Below, in pieces: positions 45,365 through 54,222 of a DNA stretch of 64,000 bases. The translations under genes were made by a program, and so were the position numbers. Source of the DNA: Chitinophaga sp. YR573 (GTDB lineage Bacteria > Bacteroidota > Bacteroidia > Chitinophagales > Chitinophagaceae); contig NZ_FOJF01000001.1 in the NCBI RefSeq assembly GCF_900110995.1, positions 3,322,803 to 3,386,802 on the forward strand, given 5' to 3'. The notes under the pieces were generated by a model, which saw nothing but the letters and a program-made list of their open reading frames with translations, was not told where the DNA came from and made no database searches. Numbering within the stretch: position 1 is the stretch's first letter; each line of letters opens with the position of its first letter.

Positions 45365-46651
45365 ATGAAGCTAGTATCAATATCAATCATATTATTGGCA
45401 AGTCTTGCGGCTAATGCGCAGGAATTAATATACCCGGCGCCTGCACAGGAAAAGACTATTTACCTGCAGCATGCTACTATTCATGTGGGCAACGGGCAGG
45501 TAATCGAGAACGGGTCGCTGGTATTTTCAAATGGTAAAATCACGGCTGTAGGAAGTAATCTGCCAGCTCCGGCAGCAGATGCGAAAGTGCTGGACTTACA
45601 GGGTAAACATGTATATCCCGGGCTGATTGCACCATTGACTACACTGGGTCTTACAGAGATAGAGGCAGTACGTTCCACGAACGATTACAGTGAAGTAGGG
45701 GAGATCAATCCTTCTGTACGTTCACTGGTAGCGTATAATACAGATTCCAAAGTGATCAATACCCTGCGTAGCAATGGAGTTCTGCTGGCACAGGTGACAC
45801 CGGAAGGCGGTCTTATAGCTGGATCATCTTCAGTAGTACAGCTGGATGCATGGAACTGGGAAGATGCGGCTTATCGTACAGATGGGGCTATTCATTTTTA
45901 TATGCCCAGCCTGTTACAGCCTGCTAATAATCCTGGTCGTAGTGTTCCGGATGATAAGATTAAGGAATCTATGGATAAGCTGAACCAGGTGCGCACTTTT
46001 TTCAGGGAAGCCCAGGCTTATAATCAGGAAGATAAACATGCTGTCATCAACCTGAAATTTCAGGCGGTACATAAACTCTTTACCCGTGAGGAAAAGCTGT
46101 TCATCCACTGTGATCTTGTAAAGGAAATGCTGGTGGCGGTAGATATTGCCAAAGAGTTTGGCTTTGATGTAGTGATTGCCGGTGGAGCCGATGCATGGAT
46201 GATAACAGACCTTTTAAAGCAGAACAATATTGCAGTAGTGTTAAAGCAGGCGCATAGTCTGCCGGTGATGCAGGATGATGATGTAGACCAGCCTTATAAG
46301 ACCGCAGCACAGCTGCAAAAGGCCGGGATCCTGTTTTGTCTGAGTAATGAGGGATTCTGGCAACAGCGGAATCTGCCGTTCGAAGCAGGCACAGCCAGTA
46401 CTTACGGACTTAGTAAGGAAGAGGCTTTAAGTGCAATCACGTTGAACTCAGCCCGTATACTGGGTATAGATAAAACGACGGGTTCGCTGGAAGCTGGTAA
46501 GGACGCCAATATTACTGTCAGTACAGGGGATATTATGGATATGAGGTCCAGTATTATCACGCAGGCTTTCATTCAGGGTAGAGAAGTTAACCTTGATAAT
46601 AAACATAAACAGTTGTACGAACGTTATAAACATAAGTACGGTCTGAAGTAA
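45365..46651 (+). CDS. Amidohydrolase-fold protein lacking the canonical metal ligands
   Basis: 428 aa. Signal peptide (ends ANAQ). It has the composite-domain strands (SLVFSNGKITAVGSN, GSLEAGKDANITVSTGDI), but the HxH strand reads YPGLIAPLTTLGL and the later Asp position reads LSNEGFWQQR. It therefore probably does not catalyse by itself. It resembles the first module of the preceding gene and may be a partner subunit. It starts 11 bases after that gene. Confidence 0.82.
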   Translation: MKLVSISIILLASLAANAQELIYPAPAQEKTIYLQHATIHVGNGQVIENGSLVFSNGKITAVGSNLPAPAADAKVLDLQGKHVYPGLIAPLTTLGLTEIEAVRSTNDYSEVGEINPSVRSLVAYNTDSKVINTLRSNGVLLAQVTPEGGLIAGSSSVVQLDAWNWEDAAYRTDGAIHFYMPSLLQPANNPGRSVPDDKIKESMDKLNQVRTFFREAQAYNQEDKHAVINLKFQAVHKLFTREEKLFIHCDLVKEMLVAVDIAKEFGFDVVIAGGADAWMITDLLKQNNIAVVLKQAHSLPVMQDDDVDQPYKTAAQLQKAGILFCLSNEGFWQQRNLPFEAGTASTYGLSKEEALSAITLNSARILGIDKTTGSLEAGKDANITVSTGDIMDMRSSIITQAFIQGREVNLDNKHKQLYERYKHKYGLK

Positions 46652-46722
46652 TGGCATGAAATTTTATTGATTTAAGTGGGACCGTAAACAGGATAGGCCG
46701 GTTTACATAAATCAAAATTGTT

Positions 46723-47226
46723 ATGCAATCAACCATGAAAAGAGAAGAGGCGATAAAGAAAGTAACCGAATTAATAAATGAAGTAAGTGTGTGCATGTTC
46801 ACTACTATAGATGATCATGGGCAGGTGATATCCCGTCCTATGGCTACTGTAGATGTGGATAAAGATGGTAATGCCTGGTTTTTTACCAATGAGTTTTCGG
46901 GGAAAGTGATGCAGATCTCTGAGAATAATGAGTTGAATTTAATCTATGCGAATCCGGGTAATAACACTTACCTGAATATATTCGGTATCGGAAGTATCAT
47001 CATTGACAAGGAAAAAATGAAACAATTGTGGACACCTGCTGTAAAAGCGTGGTTCCCGGATGGGATTGATGATCCCCGTTTGTGCCTTTTAAAAGTGGAT
47101 ACAAAACAAGCATGGTATTGGGACAACTCTTCCAGCAAAATGGTTGTCTTTTTCAATATGCTAACGTCCATTGTTACAGGTAAGAAATACGAAGAGGGAG
47201 AATCCGGAGAGTTGGATATAGACTAA
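46723..47226 (+). CDS. Pyridoxamine 5'-phosphate oxidase-like, general stress protein 26 family
   Basis: 167 aa. Split-barrel flavin-binding fold: VCMFTTIDDHGQVISRPMAT, NAWFFTNEFSGKVMQISENN, and SGELDID at the end. GS26-type proteins bind FMN or FAD; function is not established, and they are linked to stress responses. An alternative start four codons later (46735) is possible. A GTAAAC/GTTTAC inverted repeat at 46684-46706 lies just upstream of the start and may be an operator. Confidence 0.85.
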   Translation: MQSTMKREEAIKKVTELINEVSVCMFTTIDDHGQVISRPMATVDVDKDGNAWFFTNEFSGKVMQISENNELNLIYANPGNNTYLNIFGIGSIIIDKEKMKQLWTPAVKAWFPDGIDDPRLCLLKVDTKQAWYWDNSSSKMVVFFNMLTSIVTGKKYEEGESGELDID

Positions 47227-47229
47227 AAG

Positions 47230-47266
47230 AAAGAAGATCAATTGCAGAGAGCAATTGATCTTCTTT
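47230..47266. terminator. Bidirectional terminator between the PNPOx-like gene and tyrS
   Basis: Perfect 15-bp stem (AAGAAGATCAATTGC with GCAATTGATCTTCTT) and a 5-base loop, with A- and T-rich ends on both strands. It fills the gap between two convergent stop codons (47226 and 47272). Confidence 0.92.
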
Positions 47267-47271
47267 TATTG

Positions 47272-48555
47272 TTATTTAGCGATGATCAGGTAATAATTCC
47301 TTCTACCTTTTTGTACAAGGATATATTTCCCTTTCAGGAGTAAAGATGTATCTATTGATTTTTCTATTCCTTCCACTTTCAGCTTATTAATACTAACTCC
47401 TCCTCCCTGCACCATTTTACGGGCTTCTGTTTTACTGGGGAAAATAGCTGTTTCTGCCAGGAAGGTAACTATATCTTTACCAGCTTGAAGGTCTGCCAAT
47501 GACACTTCTACCTGCGGAACGCCTTCCATTACATCCATTAACTGCTCTTCGGTCAACGTCTGTAAGACATCGGCGGTGTCATTACGAAAAAGCAGTTCAG
47601 ATGCTTTCAATGCAAATTCATAATCTTTCTCACTATGGATAAAGATAGTGAGCTCTTTTGCCAGTCTTTTCTGTAACTGTCTTTGTTCCGGTGCCTGTTG
47701 ATGAGCTTCGATTAAGGCATCAATTTCAGCATGTTCCAGCAGGGTAAATATTTTGATATAGTTGGCTGCGTCCACATCGGTAGCATTCAGCCAGAACTGG
47801 TAAAACTGGTAAGGGGAAGTTAATTTAGGATCCAGCCATACGTTACCATTCTCAGATTTACCGAATTTGCTACCATCAGCCTTTTTCATCAGCGGGCAGG
47901 TAAAGGCGAAAGCCTCTCCATCTGCCTTACGACGAACCAGTTCAGTACCGGTTACGATATTTCCCCACTGGTCAGAACCGCCCATTTGCAGTTTACAGTT
48001 CTTATGGGTGTATAAATGGAAGAAATCGTAGCCCTGGATCAGCTGGTAAGTGAATTCGGTGAAAGACATACCGCTATCCCCTTCAATCCTTCTCTTTACT
48101 GAATCCTTGGCCATCATGTAGTTAACAGTGATGTGCTTGCCTGTATCACGGATAAAGTCGAGGAAACTAATGTTCTGGAACCAGTCAAAGTTATTGACCA
48201 TCTCAGCCGCATTCGGTTTGGCAGGGTCAAAATCCAGGAATTTCTCCAGTTGGGCTTTAATACCGGCCTGGTTATGTTTCAATGTATCGAGATCCAGCAT
48301 TTTGCGCTCTGCAGCTTTAAAGGAAGGGTCACCTACCATACCGGTAGCGCCACCAACCAGTGCAAGTGGTTTATGACCAGCTCTTTGCAGATGTACCAGC
48401 AACAGGATAGGTACCAGGCTTCCTACGTGCAGGGAATCTGCTGTAGGGTCAAATCCCACATAGGCTGTGGTCATTTCTTTCAGCAACTGTTCCTCTGTGC
48501 CAGGCATTATATCCTGTACCATGCCTCTCCAGCGTAATTCTTCTATCAGGTTCAT
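47272..48555 (-). CDS. tyrS: Tyrosyl-tRNA synthetase
   Basis: 427 aa. Class I motifs: [15 protein letters not shown] (HIGH-like) and [13 protein letters not shown] (KMSKS-like), with [12 protein letters not shown], and a C-terminal S4 RNA-binding domain ([16 protein letters not shown]). Tyr activation and charging of tRNA-Tyr. A frame beginning at 48603 would run across the promoter (48577-48604), so the start is taken as [11 protein letters not shown] at 48555. Confidence 0.96.
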   Translation of the reverse strand: MNLIEELRWRGMVQDIMPGTEEQLLKEMTTAYVGFDPTADSLHVGSLVPILLLVHLQRAGHKPLALVGGATGMVGDPSFKAAERKMLDLDTLKHNQAGIKAQLEKFLDFDPAKPNAAEMVNNFDWFQNISFLDFIRDTGKHITVNYMMAKDSVKRRIEGDSGMSFTEFTYQLIQGYDFFHLYTHKNCKLQMGGSDQWGNIVTGTELVRRKADGEAFAFTCPLMKKADGSKFGKSENGNVWLDPKLTSPYQFYQFWLNATDVDAANYIKIFTLLEHAEIDALIEAHQQAPEQRQLQKRLAKELTIFIHSEKDYEFALKASELLFRNDTADVLQTLTEEQLMDVMEGVPQVEVSLADLQAGKDIVTFLAETAIFPSKTEARKMVQGGGVSINKLKVEGIEKSIDTSLLLKGKYILVQKGRRNYYLIIAK

Positions 48556-48576
48556 GATTAATTGGGATAATTTTTG

Positions 48577-48604
48577 CAAACCTAAGAAATATACCGTTGA
48601 CAAA
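48577..48604 (-). promoter_or_regulatory. Promoter of tyrS
   Basis: On the minus strand, TTTG (48601-48604) and TAGGTTTG (48577-48584) with a 16-base spacer match the Bacteroidota consensus, 21 bases before the chosen start. It overlaps the divergent promoter of the TapB-like gene. Confidence 0.55.
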
Positions 48605-48624
48605 CGGTATCATCAGTAATTTCG
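48597..48624 (+). promoter_or_regulatory. Promoter of the TapB-like gene
   Basis: TTG (48597-48599), a 17-base spacer, then TAATTTCG (48617-48624), one mismatch to TAnnTTTG. It lies 33 bases before the start at 48658 and overlaps the tyrS promoter on the other strand. Confidence 0.45.
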
Positions 48625-48657
48625 TACATTCATCAATTAAATAATCAGCGCATTTGT

Positions 48658-49356
48658 ATGAAGAAATCACTTGTTTTTATTGCAGTTTTAGTGGCGTCGG
48701 TGAATTCCCTGTTAGCACAGGACTGTAAGACCTATTATTATCTCCGGAATAATGCAGAAGTGGAGATGAGTGTGTATGACAGTAAGGGAGAAGTTGTTGC
48801 CAAAAATTTATACAATGTACTGTCTGTTAATAAAGAAGGTACCGCCCTGGTGTCTGATTTTACGACTACGGTAAAAGATGCTAAGGGAAAGGAACTGTCT
48901 TCCGGTAAGGGGAAAGTGAAATGTGATGGAGATAACCTGCTGATAGACATGCAAATGAACATGCCTAACATCCCACAGTTGCAGGCAATGAAAATGGAAA
49001 CGGGTACCGGCAGTTCTTTCCTGACTTACCCATCCTCTATGAAAGTAGGACAAACATTACCGGAAGGTGCTTTTGAAATGAACAGTAATACTAACGGGAT
49101 GGATGTAACGCTTCAGTATAAAGTATCTGACCGTAAGGTAATTGCCAAAGAGAAGATTACTACTGCGGCAGGTTCCTGGGATTGTTTCAAGGTGACTTTT
49201 AATATCAGTCTTTCTCTGAAAATGATGGCAATGAGTATGCCTTTTGATCTGATTGGTGCGGAATGGTTTGCGCCAGGTTTTGGTGTAGTGAAAACGGAAT
49301 CTTATAAAGATGGGCAGTTGATGGGGAGTATGAAGATCACAGGATTAAAGAAATAA
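48658..49356 (+). CDS. Secreted TapB/DUF3108-like protein
   Basis: 232 aa. Signal peptide (MKKSLVFIAVLVASVNSLLAQ), then repeated antiparallel beta strands (VEMSVYDSKGEVVAKNLYNV, ALVSDFTTTVKDAKGKELSS) and a C-terminal signature (FDLIGAEWFAPGFGVVKTES) similar to TapB/DUF3108 proteins of Bacteroidota. A periplasmic or outer-membrane role is expected but the function is not known. Confidence 0.72.
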   Translation: MKKSLVFIAVLVASVNSLLAQDCKTYYYLRNNAEVEMSVYDSKGEVVAKNLYNVLSVNKEGTALVSDFTTTVKDAKGKELSSGKGKVKCDGDNLLIDMQMNMPNIPQLQAMKMETGTGSSFLTYPSSMKVGQTLPEGAFEMNSNTNGMDVTLQYKVSDRKVIAKEKITTAAGSWDCFKVTFNISLSLKMMAMSMPFDLIGAEWFAPGFGVVKTESYKDGQLMGSMKITGLKK

Positions 49357-49382
49357 AAAAAGAGGCAACTGCCTCTTTTTTT
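49355..49382. terminator. Bidirectional terminator between the TapB-like gene and rfbD
   Basis: Perfect 12-bp stem (AAAAAAAGAGGC with GCCTCTTTTTTT) with a 4-base loop; it touches both convergent stop codons. Confidence 0.92.
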
Positions 49383-50245
49383 TATAAGTTCTTCAGGCAC
49401 ACCTGTAAACTGTTTCTCCAGTAAGGAATTTGCAGTTCGAATGTGTCTTTAATCTTTTGTTTATTGAATACACTGTATGCAGGTCTTTTTGCAGCAGTAG
49501 GATATTTATCGGAAGTTACCGGCAGCACGGTGCAGGTAGCGTTCGTCAGTTCCTTGATGGCTACTGCAAAATCATACCAGCTGATTACGCCTTCGTTGCT
49601 GTAATGATATACACCGCCATAGCTGGCAGGAACATCATATACCTTGCTTAATACGGTTAATATTACCTGAGCCAGATCAACTGCATAAGTAGGGGTACCT
49701 ACCTGGTCAAATACCACGTTCAGGGTTTCTTTCTCCTGCATCAGTTCGCGCATACGCTTTACGAAGTTCATACCGAATTCGGAGTACAACCAGGATGTAC
49801 GGATAACGATAGTAGCCGGGTTGCTACCGATAGCGGCAGCTTCTCCACGCAGTTTGGAACTGCCATAGATGCTGTCCGGATTGGCTTCATCTTCTTCTGT
49901 ATAAGGGCGGTTGCTTTTACCGTCGAATACATAGTCCGTAGAGATGTGGATCAGCTGTGCATTGTAGTTTGCGCAGGCATCTGCCAGGTTCAGGGCAGCT
50001 TCAAAGTTGAGTTTGAAGGCCAGTTCCTCATCAGTTTCTGCTTTATCTACAGCGGTATATGCAGCGCAATTGATGCATCCGTGTATTTCCTGTGCTGCAA
50101 AAATGGTGTCGATGGCTGCAGTGTCGGTAATATCCAGCTCTGTATAATCTGTATATACAAAGTTGAAAGCCGGAAAACCAGCTGCCACCTTTTTTATTGC
50201 TTGTCCCAGCTGGCCATTGGCGCCGGTGATCAGGATGTTCTTCAT
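49382..50245 (-). CDS. rfbD: dTDP-4-dehydrorhamnose reductase
   Basis: 287 aa SDR protein. N-terminal nucleotide-binding ILITGANGQLGQAIKKVAAG, catalytic STDYVFDGKSNRPYTEED and YGSSKLRGE (YxxxK), then WYDFAVAIKELTNATC. It reduces dTDP-4-dehydro-L-rhamnose to dTDP-L-rhamnose. The longer frame from 50338 runs into rfbC, so the start at 50245 is used. It is last gene of the sugar-nucleotide operon. Confidence 0.94.
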   Translation of the reverse strand: MKNILITGANGQLGQAIKKVAAGFPAFNFVYTDYTELDITDTAAIDTIFAAQEIHGCINCAAYTAVDKAETDEELAFKLNFEAALNLADACANYNAQLIHISTDYVFDGKSNRPYTEEDEANPDSIYGSSKLRGEAAAIGSNPATIVIRTSWLYSEFGMNFVKRMRELMQEKETLNVVFDQVGTPTYAVDLAQVILTVLSKVYDVPASYGGVYHYSNEGVISWYDFAVAIKELTNATCTVLPVTSDKYPTAAKRPAYSVFNKQKIKDTFELQIPYWRNSLQVCLKNL

Positions 50246-50249
50246 GTAG

Positions 50250-50810
50250 TTATTTATTGAAAACGAAATTATGCGTACAGTTTTCCAGCGTAGGTAACAC
50301 CAGGTCTTTTTCAGATACCAATGCCTCTTCCAGGTCAATGCCCCAGTCGATTTTCAGTGCAGGATCATTGTAAATGATACCACCTTCGCTTGCTTTATGA
50401 TAAAAGTTATCGCATTTATACATGACTTCTGCGGTAGGGCTTATTACGGAGTAACCGTGTGCAAAGCCTTTAGGTACCAGCAGTTGCAGTTTGTTTTCGG
50501 CAGAGAGTTCTATGGCAAATGATTTGCCATAGGTAGGAGAACCTTTACGGATATCTACTACTGCATCTATGATACGGCCTTCGAGTACACGTATCAGTTT
50601 GGTTTGTGCATATGGTTCCAGCTGATAGTGGAGACCACGTAATACGCCAAAGGTAGAGCGGGCCTGGTTATCCTGTACAAAGGGTAAGTTGAGACCGTAT
50701 TCTTCAAACGCGCGTGCGCTGTAGCTTTCAAAAAAATATCCCCGGTTATCATTAAACACTTTAGGCTCATACACGAGTAAGCCGGGAATTCCAGTTTCGG
50801 TAAATGGCAT
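50250..50810 (-). CDS. rfbC: dTDP-4-dehydrorhamnose 3,5-epimerase
   Basis: 186 aa cupin-type epimerase. RGYFFESYSARAFEEYGL and VLRGLHYQLEP (catalytic His) with GRIIDAVVDIRKGSPTYGKS, then FAHGYSVISPTAEVMYKCDN are canonical RmlC. It starts 8 bases after rfbB and ends 4 bases before rfbD. Confidence 0.95.
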   Translation of the reverse strand: MPFTETGIPGLLVYEPKVFNDNRGYFFESYSARAFEEYGLNLPFVQDNQARSTFGVLRGLHYQLEPYAQTKLIRVLEGRIIDAVVDIRKGSPTYGKSFAIELSAENKLQLLVPKGFAHGYSVISPTAEVMYKCDNFYHKASEGGIIYNDPALKIDWGIDLEEALVSEKDLVLPTLENCTHNFVFNK

Positions 50811-50818
50811 ATTTTAAT

Positions 50819-51874
50819 TTATCTTTTTTGATACTGATCACTGTAATATTCCTGGTAAGCACCACTGGTAACGTGGTCCAGCCACTGTTCGTTGCTGAGG
50901 TACCATTCTACTGTTTTTTCCAGTCCTTCTTCAAATTGAAGGGATGGGGTCCAGCCAAGTTCTTTATTCAGTTTGGTAGCATCGATAGCGTAACGGAGAT
51001 CGTGTCCTGCACGGTCTTTTACGAAAGTGATCAGTTGAGCAGAAGTACCGGGAGCGCGTCCCAGTTTCTTATCCATGATGATGCAGAGCAGGTTAATGAG
51101 GTCGATATTCTTCCATTCGTTGAATCCGCCTATGTTATAGGTTTCACCAACACGTCCCTTGTGGAAGATGGTATCGATAGCGCGGGCATGGTCATTCACA
51201 TAGAGCCAGTCGCGGATATTTTCCCCTTTACCGTATACCGGAACGGGTTTGCTGTTTTTGATATTATGGATAGCCAGCGGGATCAGCTTCTCCGGGAAGT
51301 GATGAGATCCGTAGTTATTTGAACAGTTAGAGATGATAGCCGGCAGATGATAGGTATGATGGTAGGCCATCACAAAATGATCTGAGCTGGCTTTGGAGGC
51401 GGAATACGGAGAGCGTGGATCGTAGTTGGTCTCTTCTGTAAAGAAGCCTTCTTCACCCAGGCTGCCATATACCTCATCGGTAGAAACATGATAGAAAAGT
51501 TTTCCTTCCATATCATCTTTCCAGTATTTACGGGCAGCGTTCAGCAGGGTAGCAGTGCCCATTACATTGGTTTTGATGAATGCCAGCGGGTCCATAATAG
51601 AGCGGTCTACATGGCTTTCTGCAGCGAGGTGGATTACACCGTCGAATTTATACTTTTCAAACAGTTCGTTGATAAAGGGTTCATCAGTGATGTCTCCTTT
51701 TTCAAAGATATAATTCGGTTTATCTTGAATGTCTTCCAGGTTTTCCAGGTTGCCGGCATAAGTAAGGGCATCCAGGTTAATGATCTGATAGTGCGGATAA
51801 GTATTCACAAACAACCTAACTACGTGTGATCCTATGAACCCGGCACCACCGGTAATCAATATGGTATGATGCAT
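50819..51874 (-). CDS. rfbB: dTDP-glucose 4,6-dehydratase
   Basis: 351 aa. Extended SDR: ILITGGAGFIGSHVVRLF, STDEVYGSLGEEGFF (with the Asp-Glu acid/base pair), YSASKASSDHFVMAYHHTY and NNYGSHHFPEKLIPLAIHNI. It dehydrates dTDP-glucose, the entry point to dTDP-rhamnose. rfbA (glucose-1-phosphate thymidylyltransferase) is absent from the window, so it must lie elsewhere. Confidence 0.96.
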   Translation of the reverse strand: MHHTILITGGAGFIGSHVVRLFVNTYPHYQIINLDALTYAGNLENLEDIQDKPNYIFEKGDITDEPFINELFEKYKFDGVIHLAAESHVDRSIMDPLAFIKTNVMGTATLLNAARKYWKDDMEGKLFYHVSTDEVYGSLGEEGFFTEETNYDPRSPYSASKASSDHFVMAYHHTYHLPAIISNCSNNYGSHHFPEKLIPLAIHNIKNSKPVPVYGKGENIRDWLYVNDHARAIDTIFHKGRVGETYNIGGFNEWKNIDLINLLCIIMDKKLGRAPGTSAQLITFVKDRAGHDLRYAIDATKLNKELGWTPSLQFEEGLEKTVEWYLSNEQWLDHVTSGAYQEYYSDQYQKR

Positions 51875-51893
51875 AATCTGATTTATTACTGGT

Positions 51894-51948
51894 TACGAAT
51901 TATGAATAACGAATATAAGTAGGATTTATTCGTCATTCATAATTCGTA
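51894..51948. repeat. 22-bp near-perfect inverted repeat upstream of rfbB
   Basis: Arms 51894-51915 (TACGAATTATGAATAACGA...) and 51927-51948 (...CATTCATAATTCGTA) pair with one mismatch and an 11-base loop, in the 84-base gap between the UDP-xylose synthase gene and rfbB. It has no T-run. An ATTCGTAATTC-type repeat unit; possibly an mRNA-processing or dispersed-repeat hairpin. Confidence 0.7.
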
Positions 51949-51958
51949 CCGCGTAATT

Positions 51959-52897
51959 TTATTTATTTAACGCTTCTTTAAAATAATCGTAGGTGATCTT
52001 CAGACCTTCTGCTCTGTCGATTTTCGGTGACCATCCCAGTAATTCCTGTGCTTTTGTGATATCCGGTTTACGTTGTTTCGGATCATCTTTAGGTAATGCC
52101 TGGAAGATGATTTTCTGTTTACTACCGGTCAGTTTAATGATCTCTTCTGCGAACTCAAGCAGGGAAATCTCTACCGGATTACCGATGTTTACCGGTAAGT
52201 GGTAATCGCTCAGTAACAGACGGTAAATACCATCCACTAAATCAGAAACGTAACAGAAAGAACGGGTCTGTGAACCATCGCCGAATACGGTGAGGTCCTG
52301 GCCGGTTAATGCCTGGCTCATGAAAGCAGGCAGGGCACGACCGTCATTGAGGCGCATACGTGGGCCATAGGTGTTGAAGATCCTGATGATACGGGTTTCA
52401 ACGCCATGGAAGTTATGATATGCCATGGTGATGGATTCCATGAAGCGTTTAGCTTCATCATATACACCACGGGGGCCTATCGGATTTACATTACCCCAGT
52501 ATTCTTCTGTCTGAGGGTGTACAGTAGGATCACCATATACTTCTGAAGTAGAAGCAACGAGGATGCGGGCGCCTTTTTCTTTTGCAAGACCGAGCAGGTT
52601 ATGTGTACCGAGGGAACCTACTTTTAATGTCTGGATAGGCATTTTCAGGTAGTCGATCGGGCTGGCAGGAGATGCAAAATGCAGGATGTAATCCAGTTTG
52701 CCGGGAACGTGTACGAATTTGCTAACATCATGATGATAGTATTCGAACTGAGGCAAAGGGAACAGGTGTTCTATATTTTTAAGGTTGCCGGTAAGGAGAT
52801 TATCCATACCTACAACGCTATAACCTTCTTTTATGAAGCGGTCGCACAGGTGCGATCCGAGGAAACCGGCAGCACCGGCGATGAGTACTCTTTTCAT
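51959..52897 (-). CDS. UDP-glucuronate decarboxylase (UDP-xylose synthase)
   Basis: 312 aa extended [23 protein letters not shown] binds [43 protein letters not shown] and [12 protein letters not shown] (YxxxK) are the signatures of UXS. It converts UDP-GlcA made by the neighbouring Ugd into UDP-xylose. It starts 14 bases after ugd, so the two act in sequence. Confidence 0.94.
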   Translation of the reverse strand: MKRVLIAGAAGFLGSHLCDRFIKEGYSVVGMDNLLTGNLKNIEHLFPLPQFEYYHHDVSKFVHVPGKLDYILHFASPASPIDYLKMPIQTLKVGSLGTHNLLGLAKEKGARILVASTSEVYGDPTVHPQTEEYWGNVNPIGPRGVYDEAKRFMESITMAYHNFHGVETRIIRIFNTYGPRMRLNDGRALPAFMSQALTGQDLTVFGDGSQTRSFCYVSDLVDGIYRLLLSDYHLPVNIGNPVEISLLEFAEEIIKLTGSKQKIIFQALPKDDPKQRKPDITKAQELLGWSPKIDRAEGLKITYDYFKEALNK

Positions 52898-52911
52898 GGT
52901 AATGTTTTTAA

Positions 52912-54222
52912 TCAGATGGTAGCCGAACGGCCAACGCTTTCGTAATGGAAGCCTAATTCCTGCATACGAGCCACATCAAACAGGTTCCTGCCGTCGAAGA
53001 TCAGGTTGTTTTTCAGGGTAGCTTTGATCTTGTCGAAATCCGGTGTTCTGAAAACACTCCATTCTGTAGCAATGATCAGTGCATCTGCATTGTTGAGGCA
53101 TTCGTACTGATGAGGAGCGTAAGTTACCTTATTCCCCAGCAGTTTCTCCACATTGGCCATTGCCTCAGGATCAAATACAGTTACTGTAGCACCTGCTTCT
53201 ACCAGGGCATCGATCATATACAAAGCCGGAGCTTCGCGGATATCGTCAGTATTAGGTTTAAATGCTAAACCCCACAGCGCAAAGTGTTTGCCTTTGAGGT
53301 TGTTTTTAAACCAGGAATTGATTTTAGGGAGAAGGAACAGCTTTTGCTTTTCATTCACGTCCATTACTGCGTTCAGGATCTTAAACTCGTAATCAGCATC
53401 TTCAGATGATTTTACAAGTGCCTGTACATCTTTAGGGAAGCAGCTACCGCCATAACCGATACCAGGGAAGAGGAAGCGTTTGCCGATACGGTCATCGCTA
53501 CCCACGCCTCTGCGTACCATGTCTACATCTGCACCCAGTTTTTCGCAGAGTACAGCGATTTCATTCATGAAAGAGATCTTGGTAGCCAGGAAGGAGTTAG
53601 CAGCATACTTTGTAAGTTCTGCAGACTTCTCATCCATAAACAGGATGGGATTACCCTGGCGTACGAATGGCGCGAACAGTTCGCCCATCACTTTACGTGC
53701 TCTTTCAGAGCGGGTACCAATCACTACGCGGTCTGGTTTCATGAAATCGTCTACCGCTACGCCTTCACGCAGGAATTCGGGGTTAGACACCACATCGAAT
53801 TCACCTTTGCAGTTTTGGGCGATTTTAGCGTATACTTTTTCTGCGGTCCCTACCGGAACGGTGCTCTTGTCTATTATCACTTTATAATCCGTGATAATTT
53901 TTCCCAGATCTTCTGCTACGCGAAGAATGTAGGAAAGGTCTGCCGAACCATCTTCTCCCGGGGGTGTAGGGAGGGCAAGGAATATTACTTCGGCATCTTT
54001 AACGCCTTCTGCCAGATTGGTGGTGAAATGCAGACGATCTTCTTTGAGGTTACGATCAAATAATTTTTCCAATCCTGGCTCGTAAATAGTTATTTGTCCG
54101 TTGGATAATTTGTTAACCTTGTCAACATCGATATCCACGCAGATAACATTGTTTCCTGTTTCTGCAAAACAGGTACCTGTAACTAATCCTACATAACCAG
54201 TACCTACTACTGTAATCTTCAT
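52912..54222 (-). CDS. ugd: UDP-glucose 6-dehydrogenase
   Basis: 436 aa. N-terminal [20 protein letters not shown], middle [20 protein letters not shown] and the catalytic Cys261 in [10 protein letters not shown]; then [20 protein letters not shown]. It oxidises UDP-glucose to UDP-glucuronate with two NAD. Its start overlaps the stop of the DegT gene by 4 bases. Confidence 0.96.
   Translation of the reverse strand: MKITVVGTGYVGLVTGTCFAETGNNVICVDIDVDKVNKLSNGQITIYEPGLEKLFDRNLKEDRLHFTTNLAEGVKDAEVIFLALPTPPGEDGSADLSYILRVAEDLGKIITDYKVIIDKSTVPVGTAEKVYAKIAQNCKGEFDVVSNPEFLREGVAVDDFMKPDRVVIGTRSERARKVMGELFAPFVRQGNPILFMDEKSAELTKYAANSFLATKISFMNEIAVLCEKLGADVDMVRRGVGSDDRIGKRFLFPGIGYGGSCFPKDVQALVKSSEDADYEFKILNAVMDVNEKQKLFLLPKINSWFKNNLKGKHFALWGLAFKPNTDDIREAPALYMIDALVEAGATVTVFDPEAMANVEKLLGNKVTYAPHQYECLNNADALIIATEWSVFRTPDFDKIKATLKNNLIFDGRNLFDVARMQELGFHYESVGRSATI

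Noticed and set aside
50804..51322. 172-codon plus-strand frame opposite rfbB
   Set aside because: Antisense shadow of rfbB without its own conserved features.
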